A stretch of DNA of 64,000 bases, from the NCBI GenBank assembly GCA_039801085.1, contig JBDRTY010000004.1, positions 43,666 to 107,665 of the forward strand, given 5' to 3'. Below the pieces are notes generated by a model. The model searched no databases. It was not told the DNA's origin and was given only the letters and a program-made list of their open reading frames with translations. Positions 27,914 through 36,748 of the stretch are shown here, in pieces; the stretch's first letter is position 1, and every line of letters starts with the position of its first letter. The position numbers and the translations under genes were made by a program. This stretch comes from a candidate division WOR-3 bacterium. Lineage in GTDB: Bacteria > Hydrothermota > Tepidihabitantia > Tepidihabitantales > Tepidihabitantaceae.

Positions 27914-30385
27914 TCACTGTTTTCCCCTTTCGGGCTGCGACATTTCTCCCCCCTGCTCCCCGGCACCCAGTCGCTGGCGGCAAATCTCGGCATTTTTCCG
28001 GGCGCTCTCAGCATACTCGGAATCTGCAGCAGACCGGCTGATTTCCTCAAATGCTGCCAAGGCCTGTTTGTATTCGCCGGCGTTGAAGTAGGCAATGCCG
28101 AGATTAAAAAATGCACCCCAGCGCTGGTCATGCTCCGGAAAATAATCAAGAAACTTCCGGTATGCCTGGGCTGCCTCCTTCCAGCGCTTGGATTGTGCAT
28201 AGGCCTCTGCAGTTAACAGCTGAGCATCAGCAGCAACAGCGGAATTGGGAAAATTAACTACGGTCTTCTGCAGTTCAACGATCGCTTCTTCATATTTCCC
28301 CTGTTCATACATTTCCCGCCCCCGGTTATACTGAGCCTCCGCTGCCATTTCCGACTGCGGGAATCTCCGGATAAATTCATTCATTACGCTTGAATCCTCC
28401 TGACCCGCGAGATAGTAACTCATTTCCAGACTCTTGCGCACACCAGGTGCCTGCTGATCCGATGGATAAAGATCAAGGAATTTCTGATATTCCCGGATGG
28501 CATCTCGATACTGACGACGGTTATAATAACACTGAGCAATCAATGCCTGTGAAGCTGGTGCAAAGTCCGAAAACGGATAACGCTGGAGCACAAAATTGAA
28601 CGCTGCGAGTGCCTTGTCATATTCGAGTGCCTTGAAATAGGTGTCTCCGGCACGAAATGCCGCCTCGGCCACCTTGGGATTATTCTCGGGAAATTTATTC
28701 ATCAGATTTGTCCAGGCATCCACCGCCTGCCCGTAATATTTCAGCAGGTAATAGCAGTACCCGGAATAGAAATAACCCGGGACAGCTGCCAGCGGATTCT
28801 CGGGAAAGGTATTTATCAACGCCTCAAACACATCAAGTGCCTTAAGGTACTCCTTCTGATTGAAAAGACAGTACCCGTAACCCAGATAGGCACTGATGGT
28901 AAACAGCGTATCCGTCAACCGGGCATTCAATACCCCCTTGAAACCTTCAATCGCCTCATCCAGTCTCCCCAAATGATACAGTGCGTATGCTCGTCCGAGC
29001 CGAGCATAGGGTGCAACATCGCCTCCCTGCTGGTGATTATACGCTGCCTGATAAAATCTATCTGCCTCACTGTATTTCTCAGTATAGTAAAAGGCCTCTG
29101 CCAGATTAAACAGTGTCTGTGCCCGCCACTCCGAAGTCTCATCAGGGAAATCAGCAAGATACTTTGTTCCGAGTGCCAGACTCTGTTCAAACTCTCTGCC
29201 GGAATTCAGTGTCAGTAACAGCATTGCCGCAGCAGGTTCCCTCAGCCCGGTACTGCCATAATTTGCAAGAATCAATCCAAACTGCTTCGCAGCATTATCA
29301 TAATCACCTATCTGATATGAGATAACACCCGAAAGATAATTGCCGACCCCCGCCAGTTCTCCAGTAGTAAACATCCGGGCAAGCTGTGCAGTAGTCAGTA
29401 TCGTCTGTGCGGTGTCCGAGGCGGCCAGCATTGCCTCTGCCAGCTGGAGATGGGCATAGCTTGAAACCTTCGTCCGGGGATAGTTGGCGCGCACACGCTG
29501 AAAGCGTCCCACCGCCTCCTTTGCCTGACCCAGCGCCAGCTGACAGTAGCCGACAAAATAATTGCTATGCGCTGCCAGAAAATTGTTACTGGAACGGGTC
29601 AGCGGCAGCAGATAGTTGATTGCTGCTGCATACTCATTCTGGGCGATCAGGGCACATCCTAAAAAATACTGCGCAAAATCGGCTATCGGCGAATTGGGAA
29701 ACTGCTCCAGAAAAAAATGAAATTTTGCCCGCGCCCCGTCGTAATCACGGTTGAGGAACAGCGCGAGCCCGGCATTAAAATGTGCCATCTGGGCAAGACT
29801 GGTGTTGGGCAACAGATCAGCGATCTCCTTGAATTTCAATAATGCAGCAAGCGGCTTTCCCTGCCGGGCATATGTTTTACCGAGGTAAAATTTTGCCTCC
29901 GGCATTTCCAGACCGGACAGATTTTTCTCTGCCTGTTCGTAGGCACCCTGAAAGTAATAAAGCACCCCCAGCGCATAACTCGTACGGGGATCATTGGCGT
30001 ATCCCGGTTCCTTTGCCAGTTTCTCCAGCAGCAGCTGTGCCTGCCGGTAATTCCCCTGCATCAGATAGGAAACTGCAGCACCAAACATCGCCTCGGGTTT
30101 AATGTAAGAAAACCGTGAACGATCGAGGAGTCCGAGAAACTCCCTCAGAGCACTGTTGAACTTGCCCTGATTAAAAAGGCACTCCGCAAGTGTATACCGC
30201 AATTCATCACCATATTCACTGCTGCCATAGTCATTCACCAATGCGGTCAATTTCTGAATCGCAAGGTCTGTCCTGTCCTCGTCCAGCAACTGCTGAACCT
30301 GGTTATACCGTTCTGCCAGCTGCCGGGTCTGCTGTGGTGTCAATGTTCCGGACAGCAAAATGACGATCGTTGTCCAAACTATCAT
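27914..30385 (-). CDS. Large periplasmic TPR protein
   Basis: 823 residues. A short signal sequence (MIVWTTIVILLSGTLT) is followed by about 20 TPR-like helical repeats through the whole length, for example YGDELRYTLAECLFNQGKF, AQYFLGCALIAQNEYAAAI and AAEAQYNRGREMYEQGKYEEA. The last ten residues are polar. Such superhelical scaffolds bind other proteins in the periplasm. Its ATG overlaps the stop of the PorV-like gene (ATGA), and the exbB gene follows after 43 nt. In the Glt gliding machine TPR proteins occupy this position; a similar role is inference. Confidence 0.87.
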   Translation of the reverse strand: MIVWTTIVILLSGTLTPQQTRQLAERYNQVQQLLDEDRTDLAIQKLTALVNDYGSSEYGDELRYTLAECLFNQGKFNSALREFLGLLDRSRFSYIKPEAMFGAAVSYLMQGNYRQAQLLLEKLAKEPGYANDPRTSYALGVLYYFQGAYEQAEKNLSGLEMPEAKFYLGKTYARQGKPLAALLKFKEIADLLPNTSLAQMAHFNAGLALFLNRDYDGARAKFHFFLEQFPNSPIADFAQYFLGCALIAQNEYAAAINYLLPLTRSSNNFLAAHSNYFVGYCQLALGQAKEAVGRFQRVRANYPRTKVSSYAHLQLAEAMLAASDTAQTILTTAQLARMFTTGELAGVGNYLSGVISYQIGDYDNAAKQFGLILANYGSTGLREPAAAMLLLTLNSGREFEQSLALGTKYLADFPDETSEWRAQTLFNLAEAFYYTEKYSEADRFYQAAYNHQQGGDVAPYARLGRAYALYHLGRLDEAIEGFKGVLNARLTDTLFTISAYLGYGYCLFNQKEYLKALDVFEALINTFPENPLAAVPGYFYSGYCYYLLKYYGQAVDAWTNLMNKFPENNPKVAEAAFRAGDTYFKALEYDKALAAFNFVLQRYPFSDFAPASQALIAQCYYNRRQYRDAIREYQKFLDLYPSDQQAPGVRKSLEMSYYLAGQEDSSVMNEFIRRFPQSEMAAEAQYNRGREMYEQGKYEEAIVELQKTVVNFPNSAVAADAQLLTAEAYAQSKRWKEAAQAYRKFLDYFPEHDQRWGAFFNLGIAYFNAGEYKQALAAFEEISRSAADSEYAESARKNAEICRQRLGAGEQGGEMSQPERGKQ

Positions 30386-31671
30386 TGCCCTGGTGTAATC
30401 TCCACCTTACCCTGAGGACCACGGGTCTGCACTGTGGTAAGAAACCCGCTGAAACTGAGAGATGAATTACGCTGATCGACAATCACAATATCATAATAGT
30501 AACGGCCATCAGCAACCAGCCGTCCCGCATCATCCAGTCCATCCCAGAGCAGTCTTGGCGGTGGCGCATCCCAGCCGCTATAACTGCGGATCACTTCTCC
30601 AAAGGAATTTTTAATCAGGACCTGCCAGCGCTTTACCGGCTGACGGGAAATTGAGTGAACATCCATCCACAGAACATTGTTCTTATCGGCCGGCGTGGGA
30701 GCAAACAGTTTCGGTTGAGCATCAATCCAGACGCGGAAACCGCCAAAATTGACAAACAGCCCGAATTTATGGGTTGGCGCCAGCCGGAATGAGGACTGGT
30801 GGTGCAGGAGAAATGCGTAATCAACTCCGAGTGCCATTCTGCCCCACGATTGATGCACGCCGAGTCCGAGACTGATTTCATTGGCATCATAACCTACCCG
30901 GTGCACGAGCACCCCGGGAATCAGTTGAAATTCAACCCCTCCATGGGGCTGCAGCTGCAGCTGCCAGCGGCGTGTAGGATTACCCGCTGAATCTACCGCC
31001 CGGATCAGCGGTGAAACTGCATCCACCGTAATAAGCGCCCGGCCATTTAATAACCTAGCTGCAGCGCCGGCACGCACTGTTCTGGGATATCGGTCGGACA
31101 GAGTGTACAGAGTCAGCACCGGTTCCACCAGATTCTGTACCGCCAGTCCGAAACTGAACGGACCCAGTTTTCTTACCACAATTCCCGCATCCATGCCGAT
31201 TCCGGCGTCAATATACTGAGCGAGATTTTTAGTAATTAATTTCAGAGCACCACCAATACTCCAGAAATCAGACGGACCGTAGGCATAGGCAACCTGATAG
31301 GCATTTTCAGCAAAGATTGTCGGCAGATACTGCCAGTTCTCCGGAGTGCGTGATTCCAGCCCTTCGGCACCGAAGTTCAGAATTCCGATTCCAAAACTTC
31401 CCCACTCTCTTGTCGGCAGGACATAGGCAATATATTCCATTCGCGCGCCGTAGAGCTGGGAATGAGCAGCAAGAACCTCATGGGCATTTAACTGGAACAG
31501 CCCGGCTGGGTTGAAATAAATCGCCTGGGCATCATCAGCTACCGCAGTAAAAGCCTTGCCCATTCCCAGACTTCTTGGTGCCGCACCGTAATTCAGAAAT
31601 GCGCCCGGCAGTCCACCTTCGGCAAAAAGGACTACCGGTAAAAGAAGAAGAACCGGTAACTTCTTTACCAT
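30382..31671 (-). CDS. PorV/PorQ-family barrel with FlgD-type tail
   Basis: 429 residues. The signal peptide is VKKLPVLLLLPVVLFAEGG. The start of the mature protein shows the family signature: GAAPRSLGMGKAFTAVADDA, then AIYFNPAGLFQL. The middle is a series of amphipathic strands of an outer-membrane barrel. The last 100 residues form a FlgD-type Ig domain: VLIKNSFGEVIRSYSG, then LLWDGLDDAGRLVADG. It overlaps the upstream FlgD-Ig gene by 7 nt and the TPR gene by 4 nt. Confidence 0.88.
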   Translation of the reverse strand: MVKKLPVLLLLPVVLFAEGGLPGAFLNYGAAPRSLGMGKAFTAVADDAQAIYFNPAGLFQLNAHEVLAAHSQLYGARMEYIAYVLPTREWGSFGIGILNFGAEGLESRTPENWQYLPTIFAENAYQVAYAYGPSDFWSIGGALKLITKNLAQYIDAGIGMDAGIVVRKLGPFSFGLAVQNLVEPVLTLYTLSDRYPRTVRAGAAARLLNGRALITVDAVSPLIRAVDSAGNPTRRWQLQLQPHGGVEFQLIPGVLVHRVGYDANEISLGLGVHQSWGRMALGVDYAFLLHHQSSFRLAPTHKFGLFVNFGGFRVWIDAQPKLFAPTPADKNNVLWMDVHSISRQPVKRWQVLIKNSFGEVIRSYSGWDAPPPRLLWDGLDDAGRLVADGRYYYDIVIVDQRNSSLSFSGFLTTVQTRGPQGKVEITPGQ

Positions 31672-33317
31672 ACAACTCCCAGCCGGTAGGTTGATTTAAA
31701 TATGGTGCCGGTATGGAGCTGTCCGATGATCTGAACTGTATAGATACCGGATGCCACCCGTCTGCCCCCACTATTCCGCCCATTCCAGACGATACAGTTG
31801 ATACCGGCTTGAGCACCAGCTTCTCCTGCCGGAATTACCCGGGAAAAAACTTCATTGCCAAACGGATCATAAATCCGGAAGTCAATCGGGCTGCTCCGGT
31901 TGAGGTAATAATAAATCTCCACTGCATCACGATTAAAACCGAATGGATTGGGGAAAGCTACAATTTTACCGGACAAAATTGAACTGTCCGGTATATTGAC
32001 ATAGATTGGAAGCAGTGAATCGGCGGTCCCGCTGCTGATTTGAATCGTATCGAATTCTCCGAATCGCGCGCGGGTGCAGAGAAAGCGGCCAATGGCAATC
32101 CCGGAAGTATCGGTCAGCAGTGCATCCTCCAGCATCTCACCGTTTCCTCGCAGGACCATAAAACGGCACACCGACAGCGGAACCGGTTGGCCGTTGGCGT
32201 CCCTGACCACCACCCGGATGTAAGCGGTCTCTCCGGCCAGAATCGTGTCAGGAGCTGAAATTTCCAGCTGATTCCCTCTTGCCTTGATTTCCAGCCTTGT
32301 GCGATAAGATATATACTGGCTGTTGCGGTCAGCAGCCCAGATATCCTGATTTGAACCGGGGTAGTAAAAGTTGGCATAAAAAACTGCGCTGTCCATAAGT
32401 ACTGTCTCTGCGGGCTGGAATTCGGCGGCAAAATCAGAATACAGAGAAACCGGCAGCCCCGGGGAACTTACCCGGTTCCAGCACCGGTCACAGGGCAGAA
32501 TCTTGACTAAAAATGGCTCGCGGACATACTGCGGAACGGGAATTCCTGATTTACCCGGAGTTTGCCACCCAGCACTTGCTGTATCGCCGGGCAGATGTTC
32601 CTCCCCGGGAAGCAATACCAGCAGCTGGGCAAAGATACCGGGCGTGATCAGAATTAATGACGAGCTATCGCTGCGAAAATTCTGCCCTGATACCGGCAGG
32701 ACAAAAAGCTGATGCTGTCCCGCTTGGCGCAGTCTGCCTGTAAACTGACCTACACCGTTGCTGATAAAGGCATTTGATGGCAGTAATGCAAAACTGTCGG
32801 TGGCACGAAGCAGAACACTGTCACTGCGCGCATAAACCGGGTTGCACCATGCGTCGGTGAGATATACGCGGAAAATGAAACTGTCACCGGCAGTCTGATT
32901 GTCAGGAACTCCCAGCTTGCCTTCTCTGGTCCCGGCGCTTAACTGCTGCCCAGGTAAAACAATAACGAACCGAGCCGGAACACCGGGCAACACTGTAAAC
33001 TGGTTGCTGCTGCTTGTTACCCGGAGTGAATCATCGGTACAGAGTATCCGCAGACTCTCTGCCAGTGTGACCATTACCTTTCCCTGCCACACGCCATTGC
33101 GGAATGGTCCGATTACATTAGGATATATGTAGGTTGCCCCTTTGCTGGTGGAAAGAAAGGCGGGGCGATTGTAATTGTAAACTCCGCCAGACGGATCACG
33201 GGCAATGATTGTTACTGCAAGTGACTCGCCGGCATACTGGGGACTGCTGATGGGCGTGAATTCAAATGAATTCAGCTGAGCTATGAGGAGCCAACCCAAC
33301 GCCGCGCTCATCAGCAC
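31665..33317 (-). CDS. Large exported protein with C-terminal FlgD-type Ig domain
   Basis: 550 residues from the GTG at 33317. A signal peptide (LMSAALGWLLIAQLNSFE) is followed by repeated Ig-like beta domains and ends in a FlgD-type domain: AFPNPFGFNRDAVEIYYY, then IVWNGRNSGGRRVASGIYT. FPNPF followed by such a domain is also seen at the end of type IX sorting signals, but no such secretion system is in the window. The start is set by a perfect promoter that ends 6 nt before the GTG. It is the first gene of the eight-gene envelope operon. Confidence 0.86.
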   Translation of the reverse strand: MLMSAALGWLLIAQLNSFEFTPISSPQYAGESLAVTIIARDPSGGVYNYNRPAFLSTSKGATYIYPNVIGPFRNGVWQGKVMVTLAESLRILCTDDSLRVTSSSNQFTVLPGVPARFVIVLPGQQLSAGTREGKLGVPDNQTAGDSFIFRVYLTDAWCNPVYARSDSVLLRATDSFALLPSNAFISNGVGQFTGRLRQAGQHQLFVLPVSGQNFRSDSSSLILITPGIFAQLLVLLPGEEHLPGDTASAGWQTPGKSGIPVPQYVREPFLVKILPCDRCWNRVSSPGLPVSLYSDFAAEFQPAETVLMDSAVFYANFYYPGSNQDIWAADRNSQYISYRTRLEIKARGNQLEISAPDTILAGETAYIRVVVRDANGQPVPLSVCRFMVLRGNGEMLEDALLTDTSGIAIGRFLCTRARFGEFDTIQISSGTADSLLPIYVNIPDSSILSGKIVAFPNPFGFNRDAVEIYYYLNRSSPIDFRIYDPFGNEVFSRVIPAGEAGAQAGINCIVWNGRNSGGRRVASGIYTVQIIGQLHTGTIFKSTYRLGVVW

Positions 33318-33323
33318 GATAAT

Positions 33324-33352
33324 ATTATAAGCAATTGTCGTCTGCTTGTCAA
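33324..33352 (-). promoter_or_regulatory. Perfect-consensus promoter of the envelope operon, leaderless type
   Basis: On the minus strand, TTGACA (33347-33352), 17-nt spacer and TATAAT (33324-33329), then 6 nt to the GTG at 33317. Both hexamers and the spacer are ideal sigma70 consensus. No ribosome-binding site exists. Confidence 0.85.
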
Positions 33353-33414
33353 ATAAAACATTCATACTCCGTGTCACATAGAGATACGGAACGAATTCAT
33401 CTCGATTGATCGTG

Positions 33415-33443
33415 TTGACAGCGATCTTAAGGACAAATATCCT
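33415..33443 (+). promoter_or_regulatory. comEC promoter, probable short leader
   Basis: TTGACA (33415-33420), 17-nt spacer, TATCCT (33438-33443). A GTG at 33448 lies only 4 nt after the -10 box and an ATG at 33469 lies 25 nt after it. Neither has a good ribosome-binding site, so the true start is ambiguous. Confidence 0.6.
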
Positions 33444-33468
33444 TTTTGTGCCGGAACCGGCTTACAGA

Positions 33469-35715
33469 ATGAAACTGTCAGCGGTATGCGCTCTGCTACT
33501 CATCGCCACCGGCTTTTTCATCGCAGAACATGTGAACATCTCCTTCTGGCTGCTCCTGACGCTTATTTTTCTGGGGTTAATCCTTATCCGCGCAACCCGG
33601 GGTATTTCAGTTTACCTGGTTCTGCTCTGCACCGCATATCTCTATCGACACTCCGCACAACCACCGATAACTCCTCCAATGATCTACAACCTCCGTCATT
33701 TTCAGGGAATAGTGATTCAGGAACCGCTTGCCCATCCGGAAATCACCCTGAAACTTCTATCCCCGCTATCGGGCAAAGTTGTGCTCCGGCTCCAGGACTC
33801 CATTTCTGGCCTGCGCTATGGAGATCTGCTTTCCATAAATTCACAGATCAGACCGCTCAACTATCCCCGTAATCCCGGACTGCCTGACTACAACCGTCAG
33901 CTGTTAAATCAGGGAATTATTGGCCGTGCCAGTGCCCGCCACAGTCAAATCAGACTCATCCGTCGCCGCGTCGGTAATCCGTTATTAAACGGAGTTGTCA
34001 TGCCGACACGCCGTTACATGATCCATGTTTTCCACCGGTATCTCCCCCAATACGATATCAACCTCCTCCTCGGCCTGCTGGTCGGCGAAAAGAAGGAGCT
34101 GTCACAAGAACTGAGCAGCGCACTTACCGGCACCGGACTCTGGCATCTGCTTGCCGTCTCCGGTCTGCATATTGGAGTAATAGTTACTGCCATTTACCTG
34201 CTGCTTTCAGTGCTGGGCATCCGGGGCTGGCTCCGATTCGCAATGCTCACGCTGCTTACTCTGATTTATACCGGCATCGCCGGCTGGCAACCCTCTGCGG
34301 TCCGGGCGGCAATCATGAGCTGGGCGTTATTTCTCAGTTTTCCCCTCCAACGTCGTGTCACATCATTAACCAGTCTTGCAGTTGCTGGAATCATCATCCT
34401 GATTCTCAATCCGGATACCCTTTCCAGCATCGGCACCCAGCTCTCGTTTACTGCTACTGCTGCAATCATCACTATTACCCCGAAAATTCAGAACTGGTTG
34501 AGACAGATCCCCATTACTGCCAGAATCCGGAAATCCGTTCTCTTGCCCCTTGCTGTATCCATTGCCGCAACTGCTGGTACTGTTCCCCTCCTCGCCCGTT
34601 ATTTTTACCGGTTTCAACCCCTTTCATTCCTTGCCACCCTGCTCGTGCTGCCACTGATAACCCTGATCATTCCACTTGCCCTCCTCGTTTCTTTCTCCAG
34701 TCTGTTCAGCCCGGTAATTGCCGGCACCCTTGCCCAGACACTGCACCTCCTGCTCCTGCTTACCCGCACCCTCATCACCGCCCTGGGAAAACTGCTGTGC
34801 CCGACAGTTGTATTTACGGGCAGAATTCCCGCGCTCGCAGTGTGGTATTATTACGGACTTTTGCTTTTAATTCTGAACTGGCATCATAACCGGGCTCGCA
34901 CCCTGTTCCGGATCGCCGGCCTGCTCGGGCTTGTCCTGATAGTTGTAGGTCATACAGTTCGCAAACCCCGGACAGCGATCACCTTTCTCGATACCGGGGC
35001 CGGCGATGCCGTTCTGCTTGAAGACACCTTGGGAAGAAAACTGCTGATTGACGCCGGCATTGACCGGACTGATGTGCTCAGTGACTATCTGCTCAGCCGT
35101 AACATCCGGCACCTGGATGCTGCGATTGCCACCCATCCTGACCGGGACCATTACGGCGGTCTGCTCCGGCTTGATCCGGCAATCAGTATTGGTCATCTGT
35201 TTATTCCTGTGCTCGGTGGTGATACCGGATACCAGCGCCTGCTCCAATACCTGCAGACACGGGGGACAGAAATCAAAACTGTCGGCGCAGGTGCTGAGCT
35301 TCATGGCTTCGGATTTCAGGTCTGCTTTCTTGCTCCGGACCGGCTCTCCTGCTGGCTCTATAGCCGCAGACTGGCTGCCACTAATCAGATTTCCATTGTT
35401 AATCTGATCAGCTATTCAGGCACAAACCTGCTTTTCACCGGCGACTGCGAATCCGTCTCGCTGCTTCAGCAGACTGCGGGCTCGACCCGGATTCACATAC
35501 TGAAATCCCCCCACCACGGCAGCCGGAAGGGTAACCCGCCGGAACTGTTTTCTTCCCTCAAACCCGATTATGTAATTGTCATGGGAAGATATCCGACCCC
35601 GGCACGCCTTGAATCCATCCTGCCGGCGCAAAAGATCTTCTACCTTAACACCCGCCGCGATGGCGGTATCATCCTTCATTTTCCTGGTGGTAAACCGCAA
35701 TTCAGACGGAACTAA
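33469..35715 (+). CDS. comEC: ComEC-family DNA uptake channel
   Basis: About 748 residues from the ATG at 33469; a GTG at 33448 is an alternative start. N-terminal helices and a DUF4131-like stretch lead to the competence core: GLLVGEKKELSQ, then LWHLLAVSGLHIGVI. The C-terminal metallo-beta-lactamase domain starts FLDTGAGDAVLLED and has the ATHPDRDHYGG metal motif. ComEC forms the inner-membrane pore for single-stranded DNA during transformation. Together with the comF gene at 38 kb it suggests competence. It ends tail to tail with the PorV-like gene, overlapping by 4 nt. Confidence 0.92.
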   Translation: MKLSAVCALLLIATGFFIAEHVNISFWLLLTLIFLGLILIRATRGISVYLVLLCTAYLYRHSAQPPITPPMIYNLRHFQGIVIQEPLAHPEITLKLLSPLSGKVVLRLQDSISGLRYGDLLSINSQIRPLNYPRNPGLPDYNRQLLNQGIIGRASARHSQIRLIRRRVGNPLLNGVVMPTRRYMIHVFHRYLPQYDINLLLGLLVGEKKELSQELSSALTGTGLWHLLAVSGLHIGVIVTAIYLLLSVLGIRGWLRFAMLTLLTLIYTGIAGWQPSAVRAAIMSWALFLSFPLQRRVTSLTSLAVAGIIILILNPDTLSSIGTQLSFTATAAIITITPKIQNWLRQIPITARIRKSVLLPLAVSIAATAGTVPLLARYFYRFQPLSFLATLLVLPLITLIIPLALLVSFSSLFSPVIAGTLAQTLHLLLLLTRTLITALGKLLCPTVVFTGRIPALAVWYYYGLLLLILNWHHNRARTLFRIAGLLGLVLIVVGHTVRKPRTAITFLDTGAGDAVLLEDTLGRKLLIDAGIDRTDVLSDYLLSRNIRHLDAAIATHPDRDHYGGLLRLDPAISIGHLFIPVLGGDTGYQRLLQYLQTRGTEIKTVGAGAELHGFGFQVCFLAPDRLSCWLYSRRLAATNQISIVNLISYSGTNLLFTGDCESVSLLQQTAGSTRIHILKSPHHGSRKGNPPELFSSLKPDYVIVMGRYPTPARLESILPAQKIFYLNTRRDGGIILHFPGGKPQFRRN

Positions 35716-36674
35716 CTTCTAGGAAGACCGCTGGGCACAAATTTCACTCCCAGCGAAACCCGCTGCGCATCACCCAGGAGTCCGTAGGAAAGATAGACTG
35801 CATCTATCGTAAGGAGCAGACCCGGGCTGAAAACGGTCTCATATCCGGTGCCGAACGAAAAACCGGACCAGCCACCGAGTTTTCCGCCGGACTGGTATCC
35901 ACCCCGCAGAAACAGCCGGCTGTTCTGACCACTGCCCAGCAGCTTCAGATCCAGCTTCAGTTCCACACCCGCACCGACGGCCGGACCGTAATCCGGATAG
36001 AGCGAAACATCTCCTGCCAGCAGCAGATGATTATTCTGAAATGGCAGCTTGAAAGACACACCGCTGCGCAGGTTAACCGGCTGGAACTCCCAGTTACTGA
36101 TGAATCGCCGGGGGGGACCCAGGTGCAGCAGGCTGGCACCGACCTTTACATATCTTACCGGCTGATAAAGAACACCGGCATCAAATGATAACGCCCAGGC
36201 AACGAATGAGTCAATCCGGCTGTAAACAAACTTGCCCGCACCGCCGACCGCCAGTTTGCGAAACGGCTGCACTGCAAATCCGGGACCGGCAATCAGGTCG
36301 TTCAGCACAAAACTGCCCAGCTCCTGTCCCAGCTCATCACGGCGGATGTCACTGGCGCTGAGAAAACCGCCTGCCAGACCGGCGCCGAAACGGCGGGCAA
36401 AAGGCACTGCGAGTCCGCCGGTTAGATAAGACACTCCCTGCAGCATCTGGCAGGCGGTGATTCCCAGTTCGTAGGAACAGTCCAGCGCCAGACCGGCAGG
36501 ATTGTAGAACAGCGCGTTAACATCATCCGCCACTCCGGTAAATGCCTGCCCGAGTGCCACCGGTCTTGATCCAACCCCGATTTTCATAAAGGTAAACCCG
36601 GTTGCTGACGGTCCCAAGCCGGCACTATAACCCCACAGCACTGCTCCCAAAATCAACATCATTATGCGGGTCAT
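35712..36674 (-). CDS. PorV/PorQ-family outer-membrane barrel protein
   Basis: 320 residues. The signal peptide (MLILGAVLWGYSAGLG) is followed by the signature MKIGVGSRPVALGQAFTGVADDV, shared in part with the 30.4-kb paralogue, and NALFYNPAGLALD. The rest is amphipathic strands. Unlike the paralogue it has no FlgD tail. The promoter ends 7 nt before its ATG, so the mRNA is leaderless. It is a single-gene unit that converges with comEC. Role: outer-membrane channel or assembly protein; substrate unknown. Confidence 0.87.
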   Translation of the reverse strand: MTRIMMLILGAVLWGYSAGLGPSATGFTFMKIGVGSRPVALGQAFTGVADDVNALFYNPAGLALDCSYELGITACQMLQGVSYLTGGLAVPFARRFGAGLAGGFLSASDIRRDELGQELGSFVLNDLIAGPGFAVQPFRKLAVGGAGKFVYSRIDSFVAWALSFDAGVLYQPVRYVKVGASLLHLGPPRRFISNWEFQPVNLRSGVSFKLPFQNNHLLLAGDVSLYPDYGPAVGAGVELKLDLKLLGSGQNSRLFLRGGYQSGGKLGGWSGFSFGTGYETVFSPGLLLTIDAVYLSYGLLGDAQRVSLGVKFVPSGLPRS

Positions 36675-36681
36675 TTTACTA

Positions 36682-36709
36682 ATATTATTATTTCCAATCT
36701 GAATTTCAA
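36682..36709 (-). promoter_or_regulatory. Promoter of the PorV-like gene, leaderless type
   Basis: On the minus strand, TTGAAA (36704-36709), 16-nt spacer and TAATAT (36682-36687), then 7 nt to the ATG at 36674. Its -35 box is only 5 nt from that of the divergent M23 promoter. Confidence 0.72.
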
Positions 36710-36714
36710 TTGTG

Positions 36715-36742
36715 TTGCACAGGCAAAAATATCAATTATCAT
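36715..36742 (+). promoter_or_regulatory. Promoter of the M23 peptidase gene, leaderless type
   Basis: TTGCAC (36715-36720), 16-nt spacer, TATCAT (36737-36742), then 6 nt to the ATG at 36749. Confidence 0.72.
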
Positions 36743-36748
36743 TTTCCC

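Noticed and set aside
31665..33317. Type IX secretion substrate, because of the C-terminal FPNPF and FlgD-like domain
   Set aside because: The C-terminal fold is shared with ordinary FlgD-type domains, and no other type IX component besides PorV-like barrels is in the window.
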